Below, one piece after another: positions 1 through 13,500 of a DNA stretch of 64,000 nucleotides. This DNA is from Lolium rigidum (taxonomy: Eukaryota; Streptophyta; Magnoliopsida; Poales; Poaceae), in assembly GCF_022539505.1 (NCBI RefSeq), contig NC_061514.1, positions 333,915,090-333,979,089 of the forward strand, written 5' to 3'. The first letter of the stretch is position 1. Each line of letters opens with the position of its first letter. The position numbers were made by a program, and so were the translations under genes. Below the pieces are notes generated by a model, which saw nothing but the letters and a program-made list of their open reading frames with translations, was not told the DNA's origin and did no database searches.

Positions 1-533
1 GGTTGAAGGATCCATTAGCACGTAGGGTGTAGTTTGCTAGCCCTAGATGAGATGTTCCGGGGATCAACTTCATGTTGGTTTTTAGGCCTCGTCTAGGGTC
101 GGTTTATTATCACCGTGTGTGGCTGCCAGGCTCAATCACGCGTAGGATGTTCCGATTATGTGGTGAAAACCCTAAATCGTCGTAGGTCGTTTTAGCTTTA
201 TATTGATCAAGCAGGACCACCATGTGATCGTATACCTCATACGAATCATGGGCGGATCGGCTCCTTGAGCCGATTCACAGGACAACCTGAGAGCCGATCG
301 AGGCTCGTATTTAATGTTTACGTGTATGCCATGCAGGAAACTAAGCGAAGCAAATCCATCACCTTCCCGACCGGGTATAGGTCAGGTGGCACGCCCTTGC
401 ACCAGCATCGGACGTGCGTGCCGAGGCTTTGCGGGCCGTCGCTCGAGGGACCAGGGCCAGCCGCAGTCCTGGGAGCCTCCCGGCTCTACTGTGTTGCCCG
501 TCGCTGCTCGCCGGTGGGTTTCTGACCGCAACA
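1..533 (+). mobile_element. 3' part of a Tat-type gypsy LTR
   Basis: This stretch is the reverse complement, with scattered differences, of the LTRs of the two Tat-type elements further right (38522-39686 and 58575-59747). It ends with ACCGCAACA at 533, which is the LTR 3' end in element sense. No primer-binding-site sequence follows, so this is either the 3' LTR of an element lying left of the window or a solo LTR. The left part of the LTR is outside the window, so neither the length nor the target duplication can be checked. Reading frames here are non-coding LTR sequence. Confidence 0.85.
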
Positions 534-2207
534 TTATGATCACCAAATGATACTCCAATTAAGTATGTGACATGGGAATAGGGTTTACTGGTGATCACTA
601 TGTGATACATAGTTAGGGTGAGATATGGTCTATGTATGTGATGACATCATGTTGGGTTAACTAGGGTTTAGTCTCCCCTATCAATGATAAGATGGGCACT
701 TGCCTAATATTTCATGTGATGGATGATATATGCTTACCATGTAAAGTTTTATCTAATAATTATATATCTTCAAAGCATGATCATGCATTAGACATGATCC
801 ACTTATTCTTCACTAACCTCTCTTTATTATTTTCCTATCATCACACTTATTCTAGACTCTTAGGGTTTATGATCATTAACAAGTTGTGATTATCAAGGGT
901 TTTGGCTTACCAAAGGTTTAACTAAGAATATTTCACTTTCATCCACAAGATCAAGTTCTTGCTCAATTAACTTGAGTGTAACACTTTAGCTTGAGTCTCT
1001 TACATGGGGTGAATGAGGTACTCATAGGATCTCATTAGGTTTCTAGGCTAAGGATCCACTTGGCTAGCTTAGTTGGGTTAGTCTCTTGCATACCTCATCA
1101 ATTCCTGGACATGGTCTCATTCCACTTGATACTTGTTTATCTCACCACTCCAAGGTGAGATGGTTTATCTCCTAATACTTTAGTTTAAAAGTTTTTTTTT
1201 TGAGAATTGACAGCAGGAGAGTCTCCTACTATATCATTTTATTCAAGGATATTTTTACAAGAAGCTTACATATGTACTTTTGACTTGCCCCTAGGGGGCG
1301 TTTCAAAGATGAGGAGCCAACCAAACTAGAACTTAGGTACAGAGAGAAGGGGCGTGTTTATAAATAGATACTGATGAGAGCAATCAACTCCTTGAGAGGT
1401 GACTGGAGAGATTCCTTCACTCTACAGCTTAGGATGTCCAGATCCGTAGATAACTATCTCTGCCAAGTCTAGATATCAGGGTTTATCCCATCAAAGTATG
1501 CCCTGTTACGAAATTTCCATATGTTCCACGCTCCTAGGATCAAAACTTCAGTATATAGGGGTTTGTTCCATGCCTTTTGAGCATCTGTGATCATCAGGTC
1601 CAACGTCATGGAGGTTTTCCAAGTCATCCCCAGCTTCGCCCAACTTTAGTTGAAAAGGTGTCCTATCTTCTTTAATAGGTATAGCTAAGGTTGGTATCAA
1701 TGGTTTCTCTCACTTGGGGATGACTTTAATAATAACCTAAGGTTATGCTCCAAAGATAATGATGTGATCATCAAGATCTATGGTTAATGTAAATGGATTC
1801 TATCTCTAGGAAATGTCTTGAATAATATCCTAGGGTTATTCTTAAAGATGATAATGTGAGCATATGGATACATGACCAAGGGTTTATCTCAAGTGTTGAC
1901 ATTGCTTCTTTAATGGATTTAGAACTCTCTCTTCTCTAGATTTTGATATATATTAATTTGGATAGAGAAGAGTATAATATATGGAAACTAGGGAACAATA
2001 TTAAAGTTGATCTCCTTGTCATGAATCCAAGATTGAAGTGGAAGATATACCACGGGTTCATGGTAGGAACATAGATTAGTTTAAGACATGAAAAAGATAA
2101 GTCAAGCATAGTTTCTCCATTTTATTGTTATTTGATTTTTGCAGTTGAATAGATGTTCATATGTTATGGCAATGAATACCATATTATAATCTTTTTATAA
2201 GATCAAA
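534..2207 (-). mobile_element. Degenerate gypsy LTR, distal part
   Basis: AT-rich sequence with many short TAGGGTT/AACCCTA-type words and no coding potential. By position it should continue the minus-strand gypsy 3' LTR that begins at 7718 and is split by the Helitron at 2208-7434. The junction bases (A at 2207, T at 7435) fit that reading. I could not align it base by base with the other LTR copy at 10565-14355, so family membership is an inference from position and texture. A LINE fragment is inserted at 1192-1642. Confidence 0.45.
1192..1642 (-). mobile_element. 5'-truncated LINE with 15-bp target duplication
   Basis: On the minus strand the fragment ends in a poly-A tail (T run at 1192-1201). 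Its 5' side (about 1485-1560) translates to a LINE C-terminal motif containing WNIWKFRNRAYFDGINPD, typical of the region after the reverse transcriptase in plant L1-type LINEs. It is flanked by a direct repeat, ACTTTAGTTTAAAAG (1177-1191) and ACTTTAGTTGAAAAG (1643-1657), with one mismatch, as expected for target-primed reverse transcription. Only about 450 bp of 3' end is present, so it is a dead copy. Confidence 0.85.
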
Positions 2208-3639
2208 CTAGCTGGATGGCCCGCGCAAATTGCGCGGCTAGCAATGCTAGATGATTTTAATCTTCATGTCTGATGTATTTGTGTTCTTATTGATACCATT
2301 TTGAAACATTTTAAGAGAAAGTAAGTGAAAATAGGTTAATTTATTTTTTACTCAATATACAAAGCTTCCCAACTACGTACGCACTCTTTTCAATGTGGGT
2401 GATAATACACGTGTTATAATGCAATACCTGGGTAACTTCACTTTTCTTTGTTGCAAGTTCTCATCCCTATAAAATTATTTCTTCCATCTTTGGAAACATA
2501 GCCAAAGATAGGTGATGTACCAGCTATTTTTTTTGTTACACCTGCTACTGATTAGGCTCTTTTTGATGAAAAATGTCAATTGTAATATTTCTAACTGAAT
2601 TTATTATGATGATAGAAAGGACACGACGAAGCAAGATATATGAGTTTGACTTTCATACATAGGGTAAATAGACAACGTTTAAAAATATTGTATGTTTTAG
2701 GTTTTGTTTGTTCCCCCCAAAACTTCTCCGGTGCAATGTCTTTTATATTTTCTTGTTCACTAAGTTTGTTTGCATACATCGACGTACATGATGTTTATGG
2801 GTGTAAGAAGTTTCTTTTCCTATCCTTGTATAATCATGCTCTTCCATAGTAAACTGGACTTATATCTTAGCCTTTATATTTCTCTATTAGTTTCGCTCTT
2901 TACTTGGGCACCATAAGTTTGAAGGAGTCCAAATTTTTTTTTGTGGCAATAATTTAGGAAAATCTGTATCCCCAGTTTGAGGTACGCAATTTAGTATAAA
3001 CAAATAAAGTTGTGTTTTACGTGAACTGAGGCAGTAAGCTTTAATTGTTTCAAACATAGATGGTAAAGAGAGAAGCAGATATTTATTGTCCTGCAAAAAA
3101 ATTCGGTCATAGTTTCCACTCAGCCATCTGCGAGCAAGGGATAGGGATATTAATGTGCAAACATACTAACAAAAAAAAATAATTAGAAAATTAATGGCAC
3201 CATCAGTCGAGTCATCTGAAAATAAAATAATATCTAATGTGTACACTAAGAACCTTCAGAATAGACTTAGTGGTGAATTTGTTTACCTTCTATGTTCTGA
3301 AACATGGTGTAAGGTGCTTCCTACCCAACTCACCGGGCCGTATGACTCCTATGAGTAATAAATCAGATAGAAACTAATAGTAAAACATATGTTATTCTTT
3401 CAATTATATTGTAATGTGCTCCCCATCTTGAGCTTGCACAAATATGAACATCATCCTTCATTATGCGTGCGCCCAAGTAAAAAAGCAGTGGCTGCAGCCC
3501 ATCACGGTATTCTAGTTATCCTCAACCTATCATGATATGTACCTGTATATAATTACTTGTTCTGCCCGATCTTGTTATTCTGTTCCTCTGCATGGTATCA
3601 CACACCAGGTTCTCAACACGATTCAACCCCTGCTTTCCG

Positions 3640-4140
3640 GCCAGTCATCCATGACGTCCGAGTCCTAGTTCAGCTACAACCTCTTCGCTGATGGCCGTGG
3701 AGCGTCTTCTCTCCACCTCAAAATCTTTGGGTCCACGTCTCGGTCACTCTGCAGCTCTCGCCATTCTATACCGGTAGTCTGGCATCTGCGACCTATTCGA
3801 TGATACCATGGACGATCATCTCATGTTCCTCTTGACGATGCCAACTGAACCCGTATCAACACGTTCGTTGTTTCGATGATTTACACCATGGTCTACGCCA
3901 AGCTGCTGCATGATCATGCTCCGGCGGGACGACATCGATCCCACGTCTGGACGGCCATCTGCACAATATTCCTCTTCAACCGGAACCAAGCCGTCCACGC
4001 GCTTTAAGAATTTCACGGGCTGTTCCAGGATGACAGCACTACCCAAACCTGCAGCCGTTTCAAGATCCGCGGCGGCACACTGCTGGCTGTGGCCCATCTG
4101 ATCTCCAGACCTCTGCAATGACGGTTCGGTGGTATCACAG
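3640..4140 (+). pseudogene. copia gag (UBN2-like) relic inside the Helitron
   Basis: The plus strand reads, over several frames, like a decayed copia gag. One stretch (about 3945-4100) gives WTAICTIFLFNRNQAVHAL followed by a LFQDDST-like segment and a GGTLLAVAHLI-like segment. These correspond to the UBN2 pattern of W-x-A-L-x-x-F with a later ADAL-DLG-type helix. Stops and frameshifts interrupt it and no protease or reverse transcriptase follows. The match rests on pattern recognition of a divergent sequence, so confidence is moderate. It could have been captured by the Helitron or inserted before the Helitron moved. Confidence 0.4.
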
Positions 4141-4199
4141 GGGAAGAATTAAGATGCATGATCTCTTCCGTGAAGGTAGGTTTTTCTTAGAATAAGTTT

Positions 4200-6500
4200 T
4201 CCTTTTCCTGATTGAGCAGTTTGTAGACGTCAGGAAGAGACATATGTATACGCGCAAACCAAAATCAACACGGCTGCAGATCATACATTAGGATGTTTAT
4301 TACGAAAAATCCAGAAATTGAGCTTGCCTGCATCCGTCGAGGAGTACATGGATCACTTGGTGTGCCAAGGGGAACAACTTATGTTCCTCACTGGTGTTGT
4401 CGTGTCACCGTCCATGGCATCGATGGACTGGTTCCAACGCACGTGGGGTGCCACCGTCAATTGGATCCTTGAGGACAACGATGGAAAAGACAAATTTATG
4501 TGTGAATATCCATTGGATTGTTGATGCAAAAGGGCCACAACTTAAAGTGTTCGTATCTCATGGTAGCCACCACCCGCGCCGGCATGTTCTGCCACCGCAC
4601 GGTGTATTGGGCGATTGCCTATTTGCATCGGAGCTGTGCTGGGCGGCGGCAATGGCGGACACGCACAGGAGTGGCGGCGGCAGATTAGGGTTAGTTTATC
4701 CTGGAACGTGAGAATTATTTTCTCGGAAGGATGTGCAATATACGAACGTATCTATCAAAATTGACACCGGCAGCACGTTACGTTAATTAGGAAGCCAATC
4801 TTGGCCCTTTTTTTTTTATTTAGCTAATCTACACCAGATATTAGCATGTTGTACATTTAATATGTTATATTGCATCATTTTTCATACGATTTGTTTCTAT
4901 CGAATTTAAGAAAAATAATATAGCATTAACAATAAATACATGTAAAGGAGTGTACGAAAAAATATTTCAAGTGAAACATCATAGGGTAAAGTATATTTGC
5001 ATTTAGTTCATTAGATTGTTGCTAAGGAACTAATTTAGTGATGGTAGAAGTAATATGATATTGAGATATAAGTCCTCTATGCCACAATATACACTTCCAT
5101 ACCGACTTTATATTTTTCACTATTGACTTGTAGTTTGTACTTGCCCACAAATACTTTTTATAATGAACTTTACACTTATGGCTCGTAAATTGAACATGTG
5201 TTTATTTTCTCTGTCATATTAATCATTGGTCATACTTCATTATCAAGCCTCTTAGTCTGTATATGCTTACATTCATGCTCATCTTAATCTAATTACATAT
5301 GTTGAGTGTCCTTCAAAGATACCCATTCATATTCAGTAGAAATTTCTCAAACATTATCTCTTAAGCTATCTTGTAGCTTATTCTCTCTTAGGACAACAAT
5401 GTGATTTCTGTATTACTGAACTGAATTTGCACATTATGTGCACGCCACTAAATTATTTAGGATGCAAGTGAAATTGACCACATTCTAGATTCAAAGTCAT
5501 TTCGTATATAAATAGAAGTTTTAATTTGTATGTGAAACTTACCTATCAACTTCAATGGAGATTTTGTAAATTCAAGGTGGTACTTTATCTGCCCAGTAAG
5601 TTGGCACCTGCAAAGAATTATTAAGATATTAATTTTTGGTAAATATTAGTACACTAAATCTCGACAATATAATTCTGAATGGAGATTTTACAGTGCAAAT
5701 GTGACTCACCCTTCCTGAGTACATATTCTCTTTGTCTGATGCATAAGAATCTTCCAGAGTTCTATTCCTTATATTCCATGAAGAGAATATTATTTTAGGA
5801 ATCAAGCTTTGCTCACCTTGTAAGGGAAAATCATGTATAATGAAATATAATTTAATGTTTCCGTATTTATATCTATATTTGTAGCTACCATACACTATGC
5901 TGTTTTATTTTTTATTTTTTTGTGTGCGCAAGTTACTTGCCCTCAAGTCAACTATTATACTGATACACTATTTAGTTAGCGGCTATATTATCATTGCTGC
6001 ATCTAAAAGTGAGTGACAGGTTAAGCAATAAGAAAGAAAAATATGTTTGTTTCAGAAAAGAAAGCAGACCATTAGTGTACTGAAACTTGTTTACCAAGTC
6101 ACGTAGAACTAATAGATCTTCAAAAAAAATCCTGAACATGTTTGAGCCATCGATCTGGTAGACTTTCACTTATACTGATTGTACCTAAGCTTCTAACAAT
6201 TTATTCTTAATCAAGTGGAATATAATAATATATATGACAAAAATTCCAATGGTTTGCTCCGTGTGAGAATTACGCATATTACTTCACCACAAAACGATCG
6301 GAAGCAAGCATCCATCATCCATGTCCTATCTTGAAATTTATAACACATGCATATGTCTCACAAACGCTTATAAAGCAGGCTAGCAGGTACAGTCATATTA
6401 ACGTGGTTTTAATCAACATACCAGACAGCAGCTTGTAAAGCAGTTCGTTTCATCTTCCTCCTCATGCCGGTCAAGACCACAACCATGTCAACCACGTACT
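4200..6500. other. AT-rich Helitron filler, no recognisable gene
   Basis: Apart from a GC-richer patch at about 4318-4711 this stretch is AT-rich with no coding signal. The patch has a 68-codon open frame containing YMDHLVCQGEQLMFLTGVVV and then stops; I do not recognise it. It may be part of a captured gene, but neither splice sites nor a continuing frame could be established. Confidence 0.4.
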
Positions 6501-6965
6501 ATTACTTCGCTGATTCATGCCGTACCGATTGATCAATAGTGCTCCCTCTTGGTGCTTCCATGTGGTGTTGGGATATGCAAAAGGTTAAGCGGCAGCTACG
6601 TAGTGCAAGTCTACAACAGGACGGAACTTCTGCGAGGCGTATTTCTTCGGAGGATCATTCTGAGACCTCATCGTGCAACGCCAACTGCAACTGCAAGGTT
6701 GGTTCATACTGCCGCGGACACCTTGACACGCCCAGCGGGTCCCTGACACAATTGTCAATAGCTCCATAGCAAATCCAATTTAATGACCGGAGCTAGGGAC
6801 TCTTGATTGCATGACCGCTGTCGCGACTCTCCAAGCATGCATGAGGAATTGATGATAGAGCCTGGCAGAAGGGACTCCCGAGTGAAGCTGGAAGTCTGGG
6901 CCTAGGAGGTCCCGGCCACAATTGTCAATAGTGACATGTAGCCCTTCTTCTGATAGATATGAACT

Positions 6966-7262
6966 GTGATCACGCTAAGCAGACCCCTAAGCCATGCACC
7001 CGCACCTCCTCCTGCACCACACGAAATCGCAAGCGGAAACCTACATCAGGAAGTCGCCCAGAGATCAAGGGGAGCCAACAAACAGCCGCTAACTGGTCCG
7101 CGATTTCGACGCGAATCTGAGGGAGCTCGGAGCGGGGAAACGGACCATACCTACAGCGGCGTGGGTGATCGGCGAGGGCTGGCAGCGGTCGCCTGGGCGA
7201 GTCCGACGGCGTGGGCATGGCGGATTTGGCGCGGCTGGGATGGGTGGATTTCGCATCTTTGA
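6966..7262 (-). other. Exon-like GC-rich patch near the Helitron 5' end
   Basis: On the minus strand a short open frame begins MPTPSDSPRRPLPALADHP at about 7218. It reaches a GTATGG donor-like site near 7150, and a GTGGTGCAG acceptor-like site lies near 7017. Position and composition are those of a captured gene start (5' leader, first exon, start of second exon), as is common in grass Helitrons. The peptide is too short and low in complexity to identify. It may be only promoter and leader sequence. Confidence 0.3.
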
Positions 7263-7434
7263 TTGGCCGAGCTCGAGCGAGGGGAGAGTTTTCTTACGTA
7301 ACCTAATTGATCATTAACTGACCCCTTCTATCTTAGCGTTACGTTTTCTCATTAATCTAAACCGTTGTTTGTTTGTGCTTATTCTGAGTTTAATCCGAGC
7401 CGTTAAATGTTTGTTGTTTTAATTATATAATAGA

Positions 7435-7718
7435 TAGTTGATCTTTGATTAATGTGTTATTGGGTTAGCTTTAGTTCCATTTGATCGAACCCATAGATCA
7501 AATCATCTTTACCCAAAACAAGGTTTTTACAAAGGTCACATTGAGATTTATAGCACTTGACTTGATGAGCTACTTCAATTCCATCAGGTCAAGTGAAACT
7601 TTAGTTAGTGTGACATGTTTTATTTGAAAGCGCGAAAATTCCTCGGATTTCTATGCATGAATGCAATGCACACATCTGTTTCCTCTCTTTTTGTAACCCC
7701 AAATCCTAGGATATTACA
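7435..7718 (-). mobile_element. Gypsy 3' LTR, proximal part
   Basis: On the minus strand the LTR starts TGTAATATCCTAGGATTTGG at 7718, directly after the polypurine tract. It runs left to 7435, where the Helitron interrupts it. Short inverted ends of the TG...CA type fit when paired with the TGTGGTGACC border at 10565 of the other LTR. It is non-coding. Confidence 0.7.
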
Positions 7719-7730
7719 GTCTCTCCCCTT
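7719..7730 (-). other. Polypurine tract of the minus-strand gypsy element
   Basis: In element sense the sequence AAGGGGAGAGAC directly precedes the TGTAATATCC start of the 3' LTR. Just before it is a TTCGAGGACGAAGTTTAG segment, a familiar end of gypsy pol regions in grasses. This marks the plus-strand priming site and fixes the element's orientation. Confidence 0.75.
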
Positions 7731-10550
7731 AAACTAAACTTCGTCCTCGAAGTTTGAACTCTCCCACGTTTCGGAGTGTGGAACTGACTTGTGTAGACTA
7801 CAACTTTTCTCGAACTCCGTGGTGATCTTACTGGATATAATTGAATATATATGCCTTATCCAGATTCTTCCTGGAATCCAATAGTGCCTGTAATTAAACA
7901 ACTATTACTTCCTTCACTTCCATGATTTCTTCCAATATTATAAGCTTGTTTCATTTTTCTTTGAAGATTCAATGATTGAGACTCCTTCTGGTGCTGATAG
8001 TCTTTAACTGAACACTAATTTGATAACATACTCCTAATTGGTTATCCAAAAACTTGGTTCTACAAGATTTGTTTAAGTTAGGTTCTGTTTCCCATTACCA
8101 GCTAAAACTACAGTAATGGTACTTAGTAAGGTATTTACTATGGGAATGGTCTTGATGGTTTATTTTACTAAGAACGGATTAGACTCATTTAGTCTATCCA
8201 ATCATGGATTATGGTTGATACCTATAACTATTTTGGTTCCTTTAGGTTCCATGAAAGGAATCTTTCAATTAGTCTTTAGTTTTGGTATGGTCAATCTTCT
8301 TTGGTCTTTGGCCTCTTCGAGCTTTATTTGGTCTCCGATATTTCCTTCGTCCAACTTCATTAAGTTTAGCTTACTTGAGCTTTTGTACTTCTGAGTAAAT
8401 ATTACCCACTTTCTCAAGCTATTATCCAAATTCTTACTTCCTCGAGGTATAAATCTCGGCTTCTGGTCTGACATCCTTCTGAAAGTAGTGTCCAATCATC
8501 TCGTGAAAATAAGATTGAACTTCCTTTTAGTTCAGACCTTCTTCTTCTATCTTTCTTAAAATATTGAGTCCTGGTACAACCAACTCAATCTTTACTCTCC
8601 CCCTTGGAGTTTTCTTATGGCCTTCAATCCTTTTCTTCCAACCATTGGACTCATGGTTAGAATGTTGGTCTAAGTCTAGCTTACGGTTTGTATTCTTCTA
8701 AGGTTTCGCGAAGAATCTTGGTGGTGTATCCACACAATTATGGGCATCCAATGTGAATCCTTCGACTGAACGTTTATAGGTCACAATTATTTGATTGATG
8801 AGGTTTTATTTGTTAAACACTTCGTATTATGATTATTCCAACTATGGACTACTTGCTAACAACTAGGGCTATTTGTTACCCAAATGTGGACTCAATTACA
8901 GGTTCTGATCAATTGAACGAGACATCTTCTACTTTATCTCCCAATATTGATCCTATACCAACTGCAGTCTTCTTATATCCGGTATGGTTTCATATGTCAT
9001 CTTCCATCCTTCAGGGTTTATTTTGCAAGAAAACCACTAGCTGACTCTATGAATATAGTATTCTAAGTGATTTTCCATGCATTACCCTCTTCCATAATGA
9101 CTATGGTTCTACTTCTACTTCTCCATAATCACCATATTTCTCACCTTCATGCTTCTTCCGTACTAAAGTACATCTTTGTTGAGGTTAAGCATGATTTTTG
9201 ATTGGTCCTTCCTTCGGAATATTGTGGTTACTTCCCACAATTTTGCTTCCTTTTTCTGATGATCCTTCATCTTGTCCTCAGAATCTTCATAATTCATCAC
9301 TTCCTCACACGAATGCTATTACCCTCTAGATCTATAGAATCAAGTAAGAACTTGATATTGCAACATGCACTTGCATATCAAAGTCAAACTTAATGTATGG
9401 ATCTAGTCAAACAATAAAAATCCAACAAATTCCAAGAAGATCCAGCTTTGTGCTTATACACACCATCATAATCCTGAATATAATAGTTGAGTAAGACATC
9501 TCTAAACATCAGACTGAGATGTGTAGTATATAACACCACATAAGATAGGTTTATATCATGATACTTAGCACGTGTATATGGCATACTAATAGTTATCTCA
9601 ACATTTACCCTAATTGCACAATTGCATTAAGATAAACTTGAAACAAAGTGATGTAGAATAGTTGTGGTTGACTTAACTTCCTTTGTAAGTATTAACTTCA
9701 CTTCCATTTTGTTGAGGACTACCTCACATAATACCACTAGGTTCTAACATGGCTACTCTAAACACATAACTATTGGAATATGACTCCTATACTTCCAAGT
9801 GTTTCTACAACGTGGCTATGGTCCTCATAAACTTGGCACCATTGCCATGGTTTTGGAACATAAATCTTGATCTATTGTTTAACACTTGTCTTCTTATTGT
9901 ACTCCTCCTAAATTTATGATGTTCTATTCCATCACATAATGACTCTCGGGTGATTCATACATGATTAACAACTCTATCATGTAGAAATATCTTATTCCTA
10001 TCACTCTTCCTTACTTCCTACAATTGACTCATTATGGTCTATATTACCTCATATAACTTATATTCATCATTTACTATTATCTGTTTCACAAGTTTAGATG
10101 TATTTTACTTACCCATTACTTGTCTTGGTATACATCTTCTAGTAGGATATCTTCCTTATATACTTATCTTCATCACTTGATATCACTCCTATTACAGGTC
10201 TGGATAAGTCTTATTTAACCCTAACATGTGTTGGTACACATCTTCCAATAGGATATCTTCCTTGTGGTTGTATCCTCTCTTTAGACTACCATGTATTGTA
10301 TACCAAGTGTGGTCTACTCATCTATTGTTTTAAGGACTTAATGGCGTGCTACATACTTGGGATTAGCTAACTAACTTCACTTATGAAAGATAGGTAGGAA
10401 AGGTTGACTCAAGTGTGTCAGGATTATTCTCAAGTGAATATCCATCTCAATTCATAAGAAGAATTTGGTTTAGCTAAGACAACTTCCTATAGACACTACC
10501 AAACTTATAGGTCTCCTTTAAAGGGTTTTAATCCTAGGGTCAAAGCATTT
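7731..10550 (-). mobile_element. Degenerate internal region of the gypsy element
   Basis: About 2.8 kb lies between the polypurine tract and the primer-binding site, much shorter than a full gypsy internal region (5-8 kb). It is AT-rich with only short open frames. No capsid, protease DTG, reverse transcriptase or integrase motif could be read in either strand. The element is therefore either a non-autonomous derivative or heavily deleted. Confidence 0.55.
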
Positions 10551-10562
10551 GCTCTGATACCA
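10551..10562 (-). other. Primer-binding site, initiator tRNA-Met type
   Basis: The minus strand reads TGGTATCAGAGC, the classic complement of the 3' end of plant initiator tRNA-Met, two bases inside the LTR border at 10565 (minus-strand LTR end ...GGTCACCACA). It shows that the 5' LTR lies to the right and the internal region to the left. Confidence 0.9.
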
Positions 10563-10564
10563 AC

Positions 10565-13500
10565 TGTGGTGACCCAGTATACCACTGCATGATGTAGTAT
10601 GCAAGTCGTTGACATAACACCAATGAAACACCGTTCCACTAGTATTACATCTCTCAGAGTGGTACAACAGAAACATATGTGGGTCCAAGGCATGTCTATA
10701 GAATTACACACAGAATCTTTACAGAAGATCAGCACAGCCTCCTACTTTACAATGAGGTAAAACTGCAGATAAACTCCAGAAGGACGACTTGTAGTCTAAT
10801 CTTATCACGAACTCTATCTATAGAGAATTTGACTAGCTATAGAGGCTATGGATGGATTCTAACTAAATAGGAGCTAGATTTAGGGAGCTAGTTCCCTTCT
10901 ACTGCTAATCTAGGTTTTCTCCATGGGGAATGTGGTGTTTGACTCCTTTGGCAGGATCTTATCTCTGGAAGTAGGTGTTGACTCCTCAGTCTTCGAGTTG
11001 CACTGTAGATCCTTCTTCGATGTCTCCATATCTAAGTAGGGGATTTAAAGAGGGATGAGTACGAGCGTACTCAACAAGTTCATTATAGGAAAGAGGTGTT
11101 TAATGCACTAGCTACAGCCATAGACCATAAAGTCATAGGCAATGCAAGTTTTTTTAAACATTTCTTCAAAAGGTTGCTTTTATTCTGAAGAACTATGTCC
11201 GTCAGCCTTCACCGGGTGTCTAGAACTTCACGGAGTTCCTTTCCGGCCGCGTTCGCAGTTCCGAAATCCGGAACACGGAGTAACAGGTCATGATTTGATA
11301 CACTCTGCAGATGTGTGTTGCTTTACCCATAAGAGATCTTAACCTTGTTGCACAACCGAGTCGCGTGCTCGTCCACACTTCCTTGGTATGGGGCCAGGTA
11401 TAAGGTCCTAGCCAATCATTGCGTTTCTCTGCGACCCCGCACACCCACCCTTTGTTGTAGTTCCGCCCTTGGGTCCTCGTCGGCCAGCATATCCATTGGA
11501 TATCATCCGACCTCGACTAATATCCCCGCCGGTCAACGTACCCCATTCTTGGGTACCATCCGACCTCGATACCTTCGCCGGCCTTCTGCAACCCATCATA
11601 GGCCACATTACCGTGGGGAATTAGAATGGGATCCCCACCCTCAAGTTGCTCTCGCAAGACACAACTGCTACGGTAAGCGCATCCGTTGATGTACGAGGGG
11701 GAGAAATACAATTGGCTACTCCGTCCAACTCCAGATCTTATGGTTAACACGGGTCTTACGGCACAAGAATCATTGGACGACATTTGTTGTTAATCATAGA
11801 TGGATATAAACCCATTGCAATGGAACCTCCACCATACTCATACCATGGTTCCATTGCCCACCACATAGTCATATTCATAGTTATGAAAATAATTTTTTTG
11901 TTTTTTATGCAAGAGTGATAAGTATAGTAATTTGCAAGTAATTTGATAAAAATACTCAAAGTGACATGAGCAAGCGATGAACTTGTCTTTCTTGACTGCA
12001 AGATTATGTAGTCAAGGACTTCGATACGGAATAACTCCAAGTTCTGAAATAGCATCATCGTCCGGTAAGGACAATGTTTAAAAGATTAGCAAATATGCTA
12101 TAATGCATAAGTATGAGATGCAATCGTTCTAAGCGTAACTTAACCCCGATGATTTAGGATTAGTGAATTGGAATGATTTATTTTAGGGTGTGTTTCACTT
12201 TTAGAGTGGTTCCACAAACAAGGTTCTTATTAGGGTTTGGTTATCTTAGTATCATAAACAAGTGGTATAATAAGGCATAGTAATCAATTTAGCACACAAG
12301 GAAAAGTAGTTCACATAATTTTTAACATGTAAAGAACAATTGTTGGTTTTGATACTATAGGATATGGTTAATGATTACCTATCATATACTTCAAAAGAAT
12401 AACTTTTGAAGAGCATGTTCTTTAGTGAAGAACCAGTACGAATTAGGTTTGTGGGGTTCTATGGTTTACTAGGGTTCCAATTAGTTTCTGCAGTAAAGAT
12501 TAGATGGATCACAACAAAGTTGGATTCATCAGTATCTAGAGCTTATATGGTTTTAGTGAAGCATAAGCATCTTAAGGAATTAATTATACATGGTTACTAT
12601 CCTGGTTGGTATATCTTACTGGTGATAGATAGCTAGGATTTATAGGTCCTATTAGGCAGGGTTGATGATTATTCATTATTTTCTTCGAAAGAATAACTTT
12701 TGAAAACATATTACTTAAATAAATAGAAGTATTTCAATTAAGGTTTATGGTGTCTAGGTTTTGCTATTGGATTCACTAAGTAAGGAATAGTTGGTTCTAA
12801 AATAGGATAGTTCATAATTCTGTAGTGCTAGTAGGGTTTAGTTGGATATGGATAGGTGATGTATAAACTACTAGACATGGTTGCTGTTAGGGTGGATCAC
12901 AATGGTTTGATACTAAACATGGATAGTTAAGGATGATAACTTGGACAATAGGAATTTGGGTTTACACTTGGGTGGTCCTACTGGATTATTTAGGTTTTAT
13001 TGATATGCATACGGGGAATACCAATTTATTAGTAACAAGGTTTATATATTTCATGTGAACATGGATATGAATTTAGTTGCTAATTATGGATCTATGGATG
13101 AAAAGAAAGTAACATGATCACATGTTATAACCTAGGGTTTAGGTTTAGAAGTAAATTAGGGTTCACATAAAATAATAGGGTTAGGTTATTAGGGTTTCAC
13201 ATGATATTATGAAATTATAACTTTATTCATAATGGAACTAGGGTTTCCTATTTGTGATGCAATTCTTAAGGTAATAACTTGATTATCAAGTGGAATTTAT
13301 TAATAACTTTGAAACAAAAATAATAATGGATTTGCAATTTTATTATTTTTAGAAGATTAATAATTAAGATAAATATTATTTAGGTTTTAAATCCTTCTAA
13401 TAAGGATTTAATCAGATAATGATAAAAGAAAATTAGTTTTAGTGTTTTATTTATTTACTTAATGGTTTTTATTTATTTTAGAAAGTTTTACTAATTATTG

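Larger units (their letters stand above)
2208..7434 (-). mobile_element. Non-autonomous Helitron (5.2 kb)
   Basis: Read on the minus strand, the element begins TCTATTATATAATTAAAAC at 7434 and ends in CTAG at 2211-2208. Just before the end is a GC-rich hairpin, CCGCGCAA facing TTGCGCGG (about 2222-2238). The flanking bases are A on the 5' side and T on the 3' side, the usual Helitron A|T target without target duplication. No Rep/helicase gene is present, so it must have moved with help from an autonomous copy. It carries a copia gag relic, an exon-like GC-rich patch near its 5' end and long AT-rich filler. No other member of this family is in the window to confirm the ends. Confidence 0.75.
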
